Notes: a model not told the origin generated them from the letters alone. 64,000 nucleotides of DNA from Oryzicola mucosus (GCF_014534685.1 NZ_JACVVX010000003.1:1-64000), one strand, 5' to 3'; positions 17,500-26,560 are shown, numbered from the stretch's first letter. Translations and numbers: made by a program.

Positions 17500-18181
17500 C
17501 CCCACCTGGCTTGCCGACCTGCCACGCCATCGTCTGCTTGCTGAATACTCGCTCTGGTCCGCCGATCTGATCCGGCTCGCCGACGATCTCGACCGCATCG
17601 CGGCCCATGCCGATATCCTGCATATCGACGTCGCCGACGGTCATTTTGCGCCGGCATTGCTGTTCTTCCCCGATCTGGTCGCCAAGGTGCGCGCGCATTC
17701 CGCCCTGCCGATCCATGTGCATCTGATGGCCGACGACAAGGTCGTTCTGTCTCAGGTCGACCAGTTCGCCGAAGCCGGCGCCGACCTGATCTCGATCCAT
17801 GTCGAGAACCGCGGCGTGGCGGATGAGGGGCTTGCCCGCATCCGCGAACACGGCGTGTTGTCGGGCATGGTGTTGCGCGTCGAGACGCCGGTGGCCGAGG
17901 CAAAACCCTATCTAGGCCGCGTCGATGCGCTGACGCTGCTCGGCACCGCCATTGGCGTCAAGGGACAGGGGCTTGACCCGACGGCGACCGACCGCCTCGG
18001 CGAGGCTAAGGATCTCATCGCCGCGTCTGGACGCCGTATCCTGCTGGCTGCCGATGGCGGCATTCGCGACAACACGGTTCCGCTGCTCTACAAGGCCGGC
18101 GCGGAGACTGTGGTGATGGGCTCGCTGGCGTTCGGCGCGCCGGATCTGGCCGAACGCATGGCCTGGCTGCACGCGCTCTGA
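17492..18181 (+). CDS. Ribulose-phosphate 3-epimerase family protein
   Basis: A 229-residue TIM barrel of the RPE/AlsE family. HIDVADGHFAPALLF corresponds to the usual DVMDGHFVPN metal motif with Ala in place of Met; IHVHLMADD and the phosphate-binding LLAADGGI and VVMGSLAFG follow. It starts with eight bases overlapping the hydrolase gene. The enzyme may act on a hexulose- or pentulose-phosphate; the non-standard residues argue against it being the housekeeping Rpe. Confidence 0.8.
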   Translation: MPSPTWLADLPRHRLLAEYSLWSADLIRLADDLDRIAAHADILHIDVADGHFAPALLFFPDLVAKVRAHSALPIHVHLMADDKVVLSQVDQFAEAGADLISIHVENRGVADEGLARIREHGVLSGMVLRVETPVAEAKPYLGRVDALTLLGTAIGVKGQGLDPTATDRLGEAKDLIAASGRRILLAADGGIRDNTVPLLYKAGAETVVMGSLAFGAPDLAERMAWLHAL

Positions 18182-18182
18182 C

Positions 18183-19082
18183 ATGGCCGCGCCGCTCGCC
18201 ATAGGCATCGATATCGGCGGCACGCGGGTGCGGGCGGCACTGGTCGACCGTAGCGGCGCCCTGCATGCCCGCCACGAGACATTGACGGCGGCGCAGGCGG
18301 GACCGCAAGCGGTCGTCACGCAAATCGCCGACCTTGTGGCCATTGTTACAAGCGGCGTTTCTCAGGAGCAGTTGGTCGGTGCCGGCGTCTGCTGCCCGGG
18401 CCCGCTCGATACCACACGTGGCTACGCGCTGGGCGTGCCGACGCTTGCCGAGTTCATCGACATCCCCATTGCCGAGATGATCGCCGAGGCGCTCGGCATG
18501 CCGCTCAGGCTGGAGAATGACGGAGTTGCCGCCGCCCATGGCGAGTGGCGCTTCGGAGCGGGACGCGGCCACGATAATCTCGTCTATGTCACCGTCAGCA
18601 CGGGCGTCGGGGGCGGCGTCGTAACCGACGGTCGCTTGTTGCACGGTCGCAAGGGCATGGCGGGCCATGTCGGGCATATGGTGATCGCGCCTGACGGGGA
18701 GCGCTGCTCTTGCGGCGCGCGCGGCTGCTGGGAGGCCTATGCTTCGGGCACTGCTTTTGCTAGGCGGATCGCTGCCCGAAGCGGATATGCCGGTCCCGCG
18801 GCGGTTTTTGCCGCAGCCGGGGCGGGGGAGGCCGTCGCTCTCGATCTCGTCGCCCAGCAAGCCGATTATCTCGGTATCGGTATTTCCAGCCTGCTGCATC
18901 TCTACAGCCCCGACGTCGTCGTGCTGGGGGGCGGGGTTGCAAATGGCCTCGGCCTGATGGTGACTGCGATCCGCACACGCATCGAAGCCAATGCCATGCC
19001 AGCCTTCCGCGATGTACCCGTCGTGCCGGCAGGTCTAGGCGAAAATGCCGGTCTCGTGGGCGCAGCCGCGCTCATGTTCTAA
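18183..19082 (+). CDS. ROK-family sugar kinase
   Basis: A 299-residue kinase without a DNA-binding domain. It shows the ATP motif IGIDIGGTRVRAAL, the catalytic Asp in RLENDGVAAA, VSTGVGGGVV, the histidine of GHVGHMV and the zinc motif CSCGARGCWE. It follows the epimerase gene by one base and probably phosphorylates the sugar made by the upstream oxidoreductase and isomerase. It is the second ROK kinase of the window, with no fused domain. Confidence 0.87.
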   Translation: MAAPLAIGIDIGGTRVRAALVDRSGALHARHETLTAAQAGPQAVVTQIADLVAIVTSGVSQEQLVGAGVCCPGPLDTTRGYALGVPTLAEFIDIPIAEMIAEALGMPLRLENDGVAAAHGEWRFGAGRGHDNLVYVTVSTGVGGGVVTDGRLLHGRKGMAGHVGHMVIAPDGERCSCGARGCWEAYASGTAFARRIAARSGYAGPAAVFAAAGAGEAVALDLVAQQADYLGIGISSLLHLYSPDVVVLGGGVANGLGLMVTAIRTRIEANAMPAFRDVPVVPAGLGENAGLVGAAALMF

Positions 19083-19188
19083 CCAAGTCAAAAGTTTACG
19101 CGAGATAATTTTTTTGTTGACGAGCCGAAGAGAAAATCCTTAGGCTGATAGTAGCGGGACATTCAGATCCTGCAGCGGAGGAGGACAG

Positions 19189-19917
19189 GTGGGGCAGGAT
19201 TTGTCAGGAAAGGTCGCTGTTGTGACCGGCGCGAGCTCGGGCATCGGCCGCGCGGTGTCGCTGGCGCTTGCCGAGCGAGGCGTCAAGCTGGCCCTTGTCG
19301 GGCGCTCCGCTGAGAGGCTCGAGGCCGTTGCGCAGCACGCCGGCGGCGAGGTGCTGGTGCTTCCCGCCGACCTCGCCGACCCCAGTTCAGTGGCTGAAAT
19401 CGTGGACGCCGTGACGCAGCGTTTTGGCCGTATCGATATCCTTGTTCCCAATGCCGGGCTCTACATTCCCGGCGACGTGGCGGAAGGGGACCCGGACGCA
19501 TGGGACGAACTGATTTCCGTCAACGTCAGTTCCGTCTTCCGGCTGGTCCGGGCGGTGCTTCCCGGCATGATTGAGCGCCAGTCCGGCCATGTGCTGATCA
19601 CATCGTCCGTGGCGGGGCATCAGGCGATCCAATGGGAACCGGTTTATTCGGCGTCCAAACATGCGATCCAGGCCTTCGTCCACGGTCTGCGCCGGCAGGT
19701 GATGAAACACAACATCCGCGTCGGCGCCATTGCGCCGGGCGTGGTGCTCAACGAACTCTGGGGCTATTCCGATCCTGCCGCCATCGCCGAGAAGGTCGAG
19801 GCGCGCGAGGGACTTCGCTCCGAGGATGTTGCCGACGCCATCCTGTTCATGCTGACGCGGCCTGCCAACGTCACCATCCGCGACCTCGTCATCCTGCCGC
19901 AGACCCAGGACATCTGA
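19189..19917 (+). CDS. Short-chain dehydrogenase/reductase
   Basis: A 242-residue classical SDR: cofactor motif VVTGASSGIGRA, a structural block ending VPNAGLY in place of the usual NNAG, catalytic Ser in VLITSSVAG and YSASK as the Tyr-Lys pair. GTG 19189 has GGAGGAGG just upstream. A 106-base gap with a weak TTGACG box near 19117 precedes it, so an internal promoter is possible. It is followed after three bases by the GMC oxidoreductase, with which it probably shares a pathway. Confidence 0.87.
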   Translation: MGQDLSGKVAVVTGASSGIGRAVSLALAERGVKLALVGRSAERLEAVAQHAGGEVLVLPADLADPSSVAEIVDAVTQRFGRIDILVPNAGLYIPGDVAEGDPDAWDELISVNVSSVFRLVRAVLPGMIERQSGHVLITSSVAGHQAIQWEPVYSASKHAIQAFVHGLRRQVMKHNIRVGAIAPGVVLNELWGYSDPAAIAEKVEAREGLRSEDVADAILFMLTRPANVTIRDLVILPQTQDI

Positions 19918-19920
19918 ATC

Positions 19921-21609
19921 GTGGCCGCCTACGATTACATCATCGTCGGCGCAGGGCCGGCCGGATGCGTGCTCGCCAACCGACTGAGTGCGGACCCCGC
20001 CATCCGCGTCTGTCTGGTCGAGGCGGGACGTGACCGGAATGCGAAGAAAGCGCTGGTTCGCATTCCGCTCGCCATGGTCACCTTCATGGCGCCGGCGTTG
20101 GCCTTCCTCGGGGGGCCGAAATTCATGTCGTGGTTCGAGTCCGAGCCGGAGCCGGGCCTGCAGGGCCGCTCCATCGCCTTGCCGCGCGGCAAGGGCACCG
20201 GCGGCTCGACCAATGTCAACGGCCAGATCTTCATTCGCGGTCAACGCGAGGATTTCGACCACTGGCGCGACCTCGGCAATCCCGGTTGGGGCTATGACGA
20301 TCTCCTGCCCTATTTCCGCAGGCTGGAGCGGTTTGAAATCCTGGCTGAAAAGGGGTCCTCAGCGTATATACGCTTTGGCAATGCACCTCTCGAACAGCAG
20401 ATCGACCCTGCCTATCACGGCACCGAAGGTCCGCTGAACATTGCGCCGCTGCGCAGCGTCAATCCTATGGCGGAGGTTTTTCTCCAAGCTGCTCAGCAGG
20501 CGGGCTATCCGCTCAATCCAGACTTCAACGGCGCGCGGCAAAACGGTGTTGGGCTTTACACCTTCACGCAAAAAGGTGGCGAGCGTGTCACTGCTGAGGG
20601 CGCCTATCTCGACCCGATCCGGAACAGGCCCAACCTGACCATCCTGCCGGAAACCCAGGTCGAGCGTGTGCTGTTCGACGGCAAGCGGGCAACGGGCATT
20701 GCTTATCGGCGCGACGGTGAGGCCGGAACGCTCGAAGGACACGAGATCATCCTGTCGGCGGGCGCGTTTGCCTCGCCGCACCTGCTGATGCTGTCGGGTA
20801 TAGGAAACAGCCGTGACCTGGCGCGCCATGGCATCGCGGTGGTGGCCGATCTGCCCGGTGTCGGCGAAAACCTGCAGGATCACCTCGATGTTACCATCGA
20901 ATACCGCGCCAGATCGACGGCGCCCTATGGCATCTCCTGGCGGGCTTTGCCGCGCAATGTGGGCCATGTGCTGAACTGGATTTTCCGCAAGCGTGGGTTG
21001 TTCGCCTCGACCACCGGCGAAGGCGGCGGCTTCGTGTCCACCGACCCAGCTTCAGACCGTCCGGACATCCAACTGTTCTTCTGCACCGGCCGCGCCAACA
21101 CCCAGGCCGCGTCCGGCTTCACTGGCCACGGTTTTCTGATGCATGCCTGCGAACTCAGGCCCGGCAGCATCGGCCGGGTCACGCTCAAAAGCGCCAACCC
21201 AGAGGAAAAACCGTCGATCATTTACAACTTTTTCCGTGGCGACAGCACTATGGCACCGCTGCGCGAGGGTATCCGCATCGCCCGCCGGATCGTGGCGCAG
21301 GCACCGTTCGCGCCGCATCTTGACGTCGAGGTCGATCCCGGACCGGATGTCGACAGCGACGGTGCGCTCGATGCCTTCATCCGCGAGAGGGTCGGAACGC
21401 TGTTTCATCCGGTTGGCACATGCGCCATGGGGCAGGGCGAGCGCGCTGTGGTCGACCCGACAAATATGCGCGTCCATGGTGTCGAGGGCTTGCGCGTCGT
21501 CGACGCTTCGATCATGCCCAGCATCGTCTCGGCCAATACGGTGGCGGCGACGTATTGCCTTGCCGAAAAAGCCGCAGACCTGATCCGCCAGTCCGACGGT
21601 CGGTCATAG
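19921..21609 (+). CDS. GMC-family FAD-dependent oxidoreductase
   Basis: A 562-residue flavoprotein of the glucose-methanol-choline family. The FAD dinucleotide fold DYIIVGAGPAGCVLANRL is at the start, the GMC signature GKGTGGSTNVNGQ and the second signature near LSAGAFASPHLLMLSGIG follow, and the catalytic histidine lies in LFHPVGTCAMG. The C-terminal VSANTVAATYCLAEKAADLI is typical. GMC enzymes oxidise alcohols or sugars, in some cases at C3 of glycosides. The start is GTG 19921. Placement between two SDR genes and next to uxuA points to stepwise oxidation of a sugar or sugar alcohol. Confidence 0.9.
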   Translation: MAAYDYIIVGAGPAGCVLANRLSADPAIRVCLVEAGRDRNAKKALVRIPLAMVTFMAPALAFLGGPKFMSWFESEPEPGLQGRSIALPRGKGTGGSTNVNGQIFIRGQREDFDHWRDLGNPGWGYDDLLPYFRRLERFEILAEKGSSAYIRFGNAPLEQQIDPAYHGTEGPLNIAPLRSVNPMAEVFLQAAQQAGYPLNPDFNGARQNGVGLYTFTQKGGERVTAEGAYLDPIRNRPNLTILPETQVERVLFDGKRATGIAYRRDGEAGTLEGHEIILSAGAFASPHLLMLSGIGNSRDLARHGIAVVADLPGVGENLQDHLDVTIEYRARSTAPYGISWRALPRNVGHVLNWIFRKRGLFASTTGEGGGFVSTDPASDRPDIQLFFCTGRANTQAASGFTGHGFLMHACELRPGSIGRVTLKSANPEEKPSIIYNFFRGDSTMAPLREGIRIARRIVAQAPFAPHLDVEVDPGPDVDSDGALDAFIRERVGTLFHPVGTCAMGQGERAVVDPTNMRVHGVEGLRVVDASIMPSIVSANTVAATYCLAEKAADLIRQSDGRS

Positions 21610-21618
21610 GAGAAGAGA

Positions 21619-22392
21619 ATGTCCGATTTCACAGCCAAGGTGGCGCTGGTCACGGGCACGACGGGGATCGCACGCTCGGCCGCCTTGCGTCTCGCGAAAG
21701 GCGGGGCACAGGTAATGGCGCTGGGCATCGACCTGAAGGGCAACGCAGCACTTGCTGACGCCGCCCCGTCCATCGTTGTGCGCGAAGCCGATGTCACCTT
21801 GCCGGAAACAGTCGCCGCCGCGGTGGCCTATCTGAACGACCACTTCGGCGGGCTCGATATCATCGTCAATTCGGCGGCGGTGCATCCCTATGGCGACGCT
21901 GTGACCACAGATCCCGCGACATTCGCCCATTGTCTCGCCGTCAATGTCGGCTCGATCTATCTCACTGCCCATTATGGCGTGCCGCTGATGCGCAAGCGCG
22001 GCGGGGGCGCCATCGTCAACCTGTCCAGCGTTCAGGGCCATGCCTGCCAGGCCGGCGTAGCCGCCTATGTCGCTTCCAAGGGCGCAATCCATGCGCTGAC
22101 GCGGGCCATGGCGCTGGACTTCGCCGGCGACCGCATCCGTGTCAATTCGGTCAGTCCCGGCTCCGTCCGCACGCCGATCCTCGAGCTTGCCGCCCGCACG
22201 TTCGACGGGCCGGATGCCGATGTCGACGCCGTATTCGAACGCTTCGGCGCGGCCCATCCCATAGGCCGCATCGGCGAGCCCGAAGAGGTAGCGGAACTGA
22301 TCGCGTTCCTCGCCTCCGACAAGGCCGGCTTCATTACCGGTTCCGACTATCGCATCGATGGTGGGCTGACCGCCGGCCTCGGCGTACGCTGA
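21619..22392 (+). CDS. Short-chain dehydrogenase/reductase
   Basis: A 257-residue SDR: VALVTGTTGIARSAA (the cofactor motif is TGTTGIA rather than TGxxxGIG), IIVNSAAVHP, catalytic Ser in VNLSSVQG, YVASK, and the C-terminal FITGSDYRIDGG. A GAGAAG lies before ATG 21619. It lies between the GMC oxidoreductase and mannonate dehydratase genes, where a fructuronate/mannonate-type reductase would be expected, but the classical fructuronate reductase UxuB is a different, longer protein. Confidence 0.87.
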   Translation: MSDFTAKVALVTGTTGIARSAALRLAKGGAQVMALGIDLKGNAALADAAPSIVVREADVTLPETVAAAVAYLNDHFGGLDIIVNSAAVHPYGDAVTTDPATFAHCLAVNVGSIYLTAHYGVPLMRKRGGGAIVNLSSVQGHACQAGVAAYVASKGAIHALTRAMALDFAGDRIRVNSVSPGSVRTPILELAARTFDGPDADVDAVFERFGAAHPIGRIGEPEEVAELIAFLASDKAGFITGSDYRIDGGLTAGLGVR

Positions 22393-22412
22393 TCTGAGAA
22401 AGGAAACACCCG

Positions 22413-23621
22413 ATGTTGCAGAGCTGGCGCTGGTTCGGACCCGAAGACCCGGTCACCCTCGATCATGTGCGCCAGGCGGGTGCGTCCGGCATCGTCACCG
22501 CACTTCACCATATCTATGACGGCCGCGCCTGGACGCCGGAAGATATCGCCGAACGCAAGGCGATGATCGAAAAGGCTGGACTGGTCTGGTCGGTCTGTGA
22601 ATCCATTCCGGTCCACACCTCGATCAAGCTGCGCAGCGGGCCATATCGGCAGTATATCGATAGCTGGAAAACCAGTCTTGCCAATCTCGGGCGCGGCGGG
22701 GTGCCGATGGTCTGCTACAACTTCATGCCGGTGGTGGACTGGACACGTACCGATTTGCTCTACCGGATGCCGACGACCGGCTACGCGCTTCGTTTCGACA
22801 TGGTGGAGTTCGTCGCCTACGACGCCTTCGTGCTCGAGCGGAAGGGCGCGGAAGAAAACTACGACGCCGATCTGCTCGACAAGGCGCACTCTCGTCTCGC
22901 CGGGCTTTCCGAAAGCGATATCGCGACGCTTGAGAAAAACATCATCGCCGGGTTGCCCGGCGGCGAGGACAGCTACGACCGCGAGGGTATCCGGCGCCGC
23001 ATAGCAATGTTCGACGAGGTCGGTCCCGAGCAGATGCGGGCCAATCTGGTGGAGTTCATCCGCGAGATCACGCCAGTGGCGGAGGATGTTGGCGTGCGGC
23101 TCGGTATCCATCCCGACGATCCGCCCTTCTCCCTGTTCGGTCTGCCGCGCGTTGTCTCCACCGCTGAGGATTTTCGCGCCATTCTGGCTGCGTCCAACTC
23201 GCTCGCCAATGGTATGACCTTTTGTGCCGGCTCGCTCGGTTCGCGCCTCGATAACGACGTGTCGGCTATGGCGAAGGAGTTTGCCGAGCGCATCAACTTC
23301 GTCCATTTGCGCAATGTCAGCGTCGAGCCCGACCGGTCGTTCAACGAGAGCGAACATCTGGGCGGGGATGTCGATATGGTCAACCTGATCGTGACTTTGA
23401 GGCGCGAAGAACTGCGCCGCTCGGCGGGGGGACGCGCAGACGCCGTTATCCCGATGCGCCCCGACCATGGCCACCTTCTTGCCGACGACATCGGCAAGAA
23501 GACCAACCCCGGATATTCGCTGATCGGACGGCTGAAAGGCTTGGCCGAATTGCGGGGTATCATCACTGCGGTCGATTCCCTGCCGGAGTTTCTTGGTGAC
23601 GGCCGGCAGACAGGTGGCTAG
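22413..23621 (+). CDS. uxuA: Mannonate dehydratase
   Basis: A 402-residue protein matching UxuA along its length: [15 protein letters not shown] at the start, the [12 protein letters not shown] block, [34 protein letters not shown] and [12 protein letters not shown] with metal-binding His/Asp. It converts D-mannonate to 2-keto-3-deoxygluconate, which enters the Entner-Doudoroff pathway. AAAGGA precedes ATG 22413. Its stop codon overlaps the convergent SDR stop: the four bases CTAG at 23618-23621 give TAG on both strands. It closes the long plus-strand sugar cluster. Confidence 0.93.
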   Translation: MLQSWRWFGPEDPVTLDHVRQAGASGIVTALHHIYDGRAWTPEDIAERKAMIEKAGLVWSVCESIPVHTSIKLRSGPYRQYIDSWKTSLANLGRGGVPMVCYNFMPVVDWTRTDLLYRMPTTGYALRFDMVEFVAYDAFVLERKGAEENYDADLLDKAHSRLAGLSESDIATLEKNIIAGLPGGEDSYDREGIRRRIAMFDEVGPEQMRANLVEFIREITPVAEDVGVRLGIHPDDPPFSLFGLPRVVSTAEDFRAILAASNSLANGMTFCAGSLGSRLDNDVSAMAKEFAERINFVHLRNVSVEPDRSFNESEHLGGDVDMVNLIVTLRREELRRSAGGRADAVIPMRPDHGHLLADDIGKKTNPGYSLIGRLKGLAELRGIITAVDSLPEFLGDGRQTGG

Positions 23622-24481
23622 ATCATGATCTCGCCGCCAGTTACGGGGATAATAGCGCCGGTCATGTAACTCCCTGCCTCCGAGGCGAGCAGCACATAGG
23701 CGCCTGCCAGTTCGGCAGGCTGTCCTGCGCGCCCTATCAAAGTTTGCTTTCCGAACGAAGTGGTTTTCTCGGGCGGCATCGTTGACGGAATAAGCGGCGT
23801 CCAGATCGGGCCGGGAGCCACGGCGTTGACGCGAATTCCCTTGTCCGCAACCATTTCGGCCAGACCGGCGGTGAAGTTCGAGACAGCACCCTTTGTCGAA
23901 GCATAGGCCAGTAGGTGGGACGATGGCTGTCTGGACTGGATCGACGTGGTGTTAATGATGGATGCGCCGGCTTTCATGACCGGAATTGCCGCTTTTGACA
24001 GGTAGAACGGCGCGTAGATGTTCGTTCGGAACGTCTCATCCCATTCTTCTGCCGTTATGTCGCCAATGGATGCATAAGTTCGCTGGAAAGCTGCATTGTT
24101 GACGAGAATATCGAGGCCGCCCAACTGTTTAACGGCCGCATCGACCAAGGCTTGGCAATGGCTTTCGGACTTGATGTCGCCGGGCATCACAACGACGCGA
24201 CGGCCTGCTTCCTCCACCCACTTCGCCGTTTCCTTGGCGTCTTCATCCTCGTTGAGATATGAAAGCAGGATGTCGGCGCCTTCACGCGCGTAGGCAATTG
24301 CCACCGCCCGTCCAATGCCGGAGTCCGCTCCGGTGATCAGGGCGACCTTGCCTTCAAGTTTCCCGCTGCCCTTGTAGCTCTTCTCGCCGTGATCGGGCAC
24401 CGGCTCCATCAGCCTGGTCAAGCCAGGTGGGCTCTGTTCTTGTTCCGGCTGGGGTGGCTTGGGGTGTTTCGTTTCCGACAT
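23618..24481 (-). CDS. SDR oxidoreductase of the general-stress type
   Basis: A 287-residue SDR with a hydrophilic, proline-rich N-terminal extension (about 1-43) as in YghA/YdaD/GspA39-type proteins. Motifs are [26 protein letters not shown], Ser in NTTSIQS, YASTKGA and the C-terminal [13 protein letters not shown]. Start ATG 24481 has GAGGAGAAG upstream. A promoter with the full general-stress consensus lies 29-53 bases upstream. It probably helps in osmotic or oxidative stress; its substrate is unknown. It is convergent with uxuA and divergent from the GntR gene. Confidence 0.88.
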   Translation of the reverse strand: MSETKHPKPPQPEQEQSPPGLTRLMEPVPDHGEKSYKGSGKLEGKVALITGADSGIGRAVAIAYAREGADILLSYLNEDEDAKETAKWVEEAGRRVVVMPGDIKSESHCQALVDAAVKQLGGLDILVNNAAFQRTYASIGDITAEEWDETFRTNIYAPFYLSKAAIPVMKAGASIINTTSIQSRQPSSHLLAYASTKGAVSNFTAGLAEMVADKGIRVNAVAPGPIWTPLIPSTMPPEKTTSFGKQTLIGRAGQPAELAGAYVLLASEAGSYMTGAIIPVTGGEIMI

Positions 24482-24509
24482 ATACTTCTCCTCAAACATG
24501 TGGATGAGA

Positions 24510-24534
24510 AACGAGCCGGATTCTGCTTGGTTCC
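24510..24534 (-). promoter_or_regulatory. EcfG-type general stress promoter of the SDR gene
   Basis: On the minus strand GGAAC (24534-24530) is followed by exactly 16 bases and CGTT (24513-24510). This matches the alphaproteobacterial EcfG consensus at every defined position. The predicted start site, near 24500, leaves a leader of roughly 20 bases carrying the Shine-Dalgarno. Confidence 0.72.
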
Positions 24535-24689
24535 GACCTGCCGCACCTGCGGAATGATGCACTCCCGGGGTAGGGTCGGATTCACCCCAGATCACTCCAA
24601 AAAACAAGACATCTCGCTGCCTCGCCAAAGAGGAAAGATTTCCTCGGGAAAAGAAACCGCTTGCACGTGAAAGGATTTCTTGCATTCAT

Positions 24690-24705
24690 ATCTTGCATAC
24701 AAGAT
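24690..24705. promoter_or_regulatory. Palindromic operator upstream of GntR regulator
   Basis: ATCTTGCATACAAGAT is symmetric except for one central base pair set (14 of 16 positions). It lies directly before the GntR gene, as expected for self-regulation. Its TTG-ATAC-AAG core is like the MatR-type site at 3928 and other FadR-subgroup operators. Confidence 0.65.
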
Positions 24706-24723
24706 TGATTGATTGGGAACCGT

Positions 24724-25464
24724 GTGGCCGTTGCATCCAGCATAAGCACCCGCATCATCAACGCGGTGCTCAGTCAAAAGCTGAAACCCGGCGCGCGTCT
24801 GGGCGAGCAGGAACTGGCAACACTCTTCCAATGCAGCCGAACCATCGTACGCGAAGCCATGGTCGATCTCGCAGCTAGGGGCATCGTGATCGTCAGCCCT
24901 CGGCGTGGTTGGTATCTGCCAGAAGTGAACGTAGAGATGGCGCGCGAACTTTACGACGCGCGTGAGATTATCGAGACGGGCCTGTTGAGGGCGTTTGCCC
25001 GTCGCAAAGAAACGCTCGATGCAGGGACCCTGGCTCGGCTGCGGGTTCACCTGGCGGAACAGAAGGCGGCGATCGAGAGCGAGGATGTCGAGCGCCGCAG
25101 CTATCTTCTAGGCGATTTTCATGTCTGCCTCGCGCAGTGCCTGGGCAACCAGGTGCTTGCCAGCAAACTACGCGATCTGACGGTGCTGACGACATTGTTC
25201 ACAATGCGCCATCAGACGCCCGGCGATGCGCGCCTCTCTTATGAGGAGCATGTGGCCGTTGTGGATGCGCTCGCCTCCGGCAACGCTTCCGCCGCTGAGC
25301 ATTGCATGTGCCAGCATTTGGGGACCTGGGAGGCCAAGGTTCACCTCGTCCGCGAGCACGATCCGTTGGAAAAGCTGCGCCAGGCGCTGACCTCGCCAAA
25401 GGATTTGCCCGCGCGGGTCTCTCGCCCGGCGGTCGAAGCCAAGGCCGACGAGGGGAACATCTGA
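24724..25464 (+). CDS. GntR-family (FCD) transcriptional regulator
   Basis: About 246 residues. The winged helix-turn-helix LGEQELATLFQCSRTIVREAM is followed by a helical FCD ligand domain with LGDFHVCLAQ and SYEEHVAVVDAL, which carry the usual His/Asp ligand positions. The start is GTG 24724 or TTG 24709; GTG leaves the palindrome fully upstream. The stop overlaps a possible short gene (TGATG). It probably controls the peptide-type importer and hydrolases downstream. Confidence 0.83.
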   Translation: MAVASSISTRIINAVLSQKLKPGARLGEQELATLFQCSRTIVREAMVDLAARGIVIVSPRRGWYLPEVNVEMARELYDAREIIETGLLRAFARRKETLDAGTLARLRVHLAEQKAAIESEDVERRSYLLGDFHVCLAQCLGNQVLASKLRDLTVLTTLFTMRHQTPGDARLSYEEHVAVVDALASGNASAAEHCMCQHLGTWEAKVHLVREHDPLEKLRQALTSPKDLPARVSRPAVEAKADEGNI

Positions 25465-25613
25465 TGGAAAACCAGAGGGTGTCGGGGCGTGCCGCCCGTC
25501 TTTGCCTGACGTTTCGGGATCTTGAGTCGGGTGTTGGCGACCGCTGCGACGCTGGCCGGCCCATGGCAGATGCAGTGGCGGCGCCTCTGCAGGGGACGTT
25601 CCGGCCATGTTGA
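25464..25613 (+). CDS. Possible 49-residue protein bridging regulator and permease
   Basis: An open frame starts at ATG 25464, overlapping the GntR stop (TGATG), and ends at TGA 25611-25613, overlapping the permease start by seven bases. The product would be Arg/Gly/Ala-rich, ending PLQGTFRPC, with no recognised domain. The double overlap suggests a translational link rather than chance, but the composition is that of an unselected GC-rich frame. It could also be an upstream leader peptide. Confidence 0.3.
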   Translation: MENQRVSGRAARLCLTFRDLESGVGDRCDAGRPMADAVAAPLQGTFRPC

Positions 25614-26560
25614 CCTTCGCGCTGCGGCGCGCTGTCCTGGGCATTCTCGTCCTGATCACCGTCTCCGTGTTGGTGTTCGTGTCGTTTCGCTTTGTGCCCG
25701 GCGATATCGTCAACCAGCAGCTTTCCGAGGCCGGCGCAGTGACGCCCGAACTGCTCGCTCAAAAGCGCGCGCAACTCGGTTTGGATAAGCCGCTGCTGGT
25801 GCAGTTCACCGAATGGGCTTCCGGTGTCATAACAGGCGATCTCGGCAAGTCGCTGTGGACGGGAAGGCCGGTCGCCAACCAGATCGCCACGGCACTGGTG
25901 CCGACGATGCAGCTTTCGATCGTCGCGATCATCGTCGGCGCCGTGCTTGGCATTGGGGCCGGGGTGGCGGCAGCACTTTGGCGCGGAACACCCGGCGACA
26001 TGATCCTGCGCATCGTCTCGACGGTGTTCCTGGCCATTCCACAGCTTTGGCTGGGCCTGCTGACGCTGACCGGTCTGGCCATGATCGGTTATTATATCCC
26101 GCTGCCCTATCGCAGTTTTTCGGTTAATCCGGCGATCAATTTCCAACAGGTCATTTTCCCGGCCGTGGCGCTATCGCTGGGCGTAGCCGCTGCGCTGTCG
26201 CGGTTGACCCGCTCCGCGATGCTCGAAGTGACGGGCGCTGATTTCATCCGCGCCGCGCGAGCGAGGGGCGTTCCTTCCTCCCGGCTCTATATCGGCCACG
26301 GGCTGAAGAATGCACTGATCCCGGTAATTACTTTGCTCGGCACGCAGTTCGGCAATCTCCTGTCGGGAACGGTGATCATCGAGCAGATTTTCAACATTCC
26401 CGGCCTCGGCAACATGCTGTTCGAGGCGGTGGCGAACCGCGACTATCCGGTCGTGCAGGCAGCGGTGCTCACCTATGGCGTCATCACGATCGTCGTGAAC
26501 CTTCTGGTCGATCTCTCCTACGGTATCGTCGATCCCCGCATCCGGGAGGCGCGGTCATGA
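25607..26560 (+). CDS. Dipeptide/nickel-type ABC transporter permease, first subunit
   Basis: A 317-residue DppB/OppB-type inner-membrane protein. It begins with a membrane segment (LRRAVLGILVLITVSVLVFV), has the N-terminal domain with GLDKPLLVQF, and about six helices in all. The ATPase contact motif is ADFIRAARARGVPSSRLYIGHGLKNA. It overlaps the next permease gene by four bases. Confidence 0.9.
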   Translation: MLTFALRRAVLGILVLITVSVLVFVSFRFVPGDIVNQQLSEAGAVTPELLAQKRAQLGLDKPLLVQFTEWASGVITGDLGKSLWTGRPVANQIATALVPTMQLSIVAIIVGAVLGIGAGVAAALWRGTPGDMILRIVSTVFLAIPQLWLGLLTLTGLAMIGYYIPLPYRSFSVNPAINFQQVIFPAVALSLGVAAALSRLTRSAMLEVTGADFIRAARARGVPSSRLYIGHGLKNALIPVITLLGTQFGNLLSGTVIIEQIFNIPGLGNMLFEAVANRDYPVVQAAVLTYGVITIVVNLLVDLSYGIVDPRIREARS

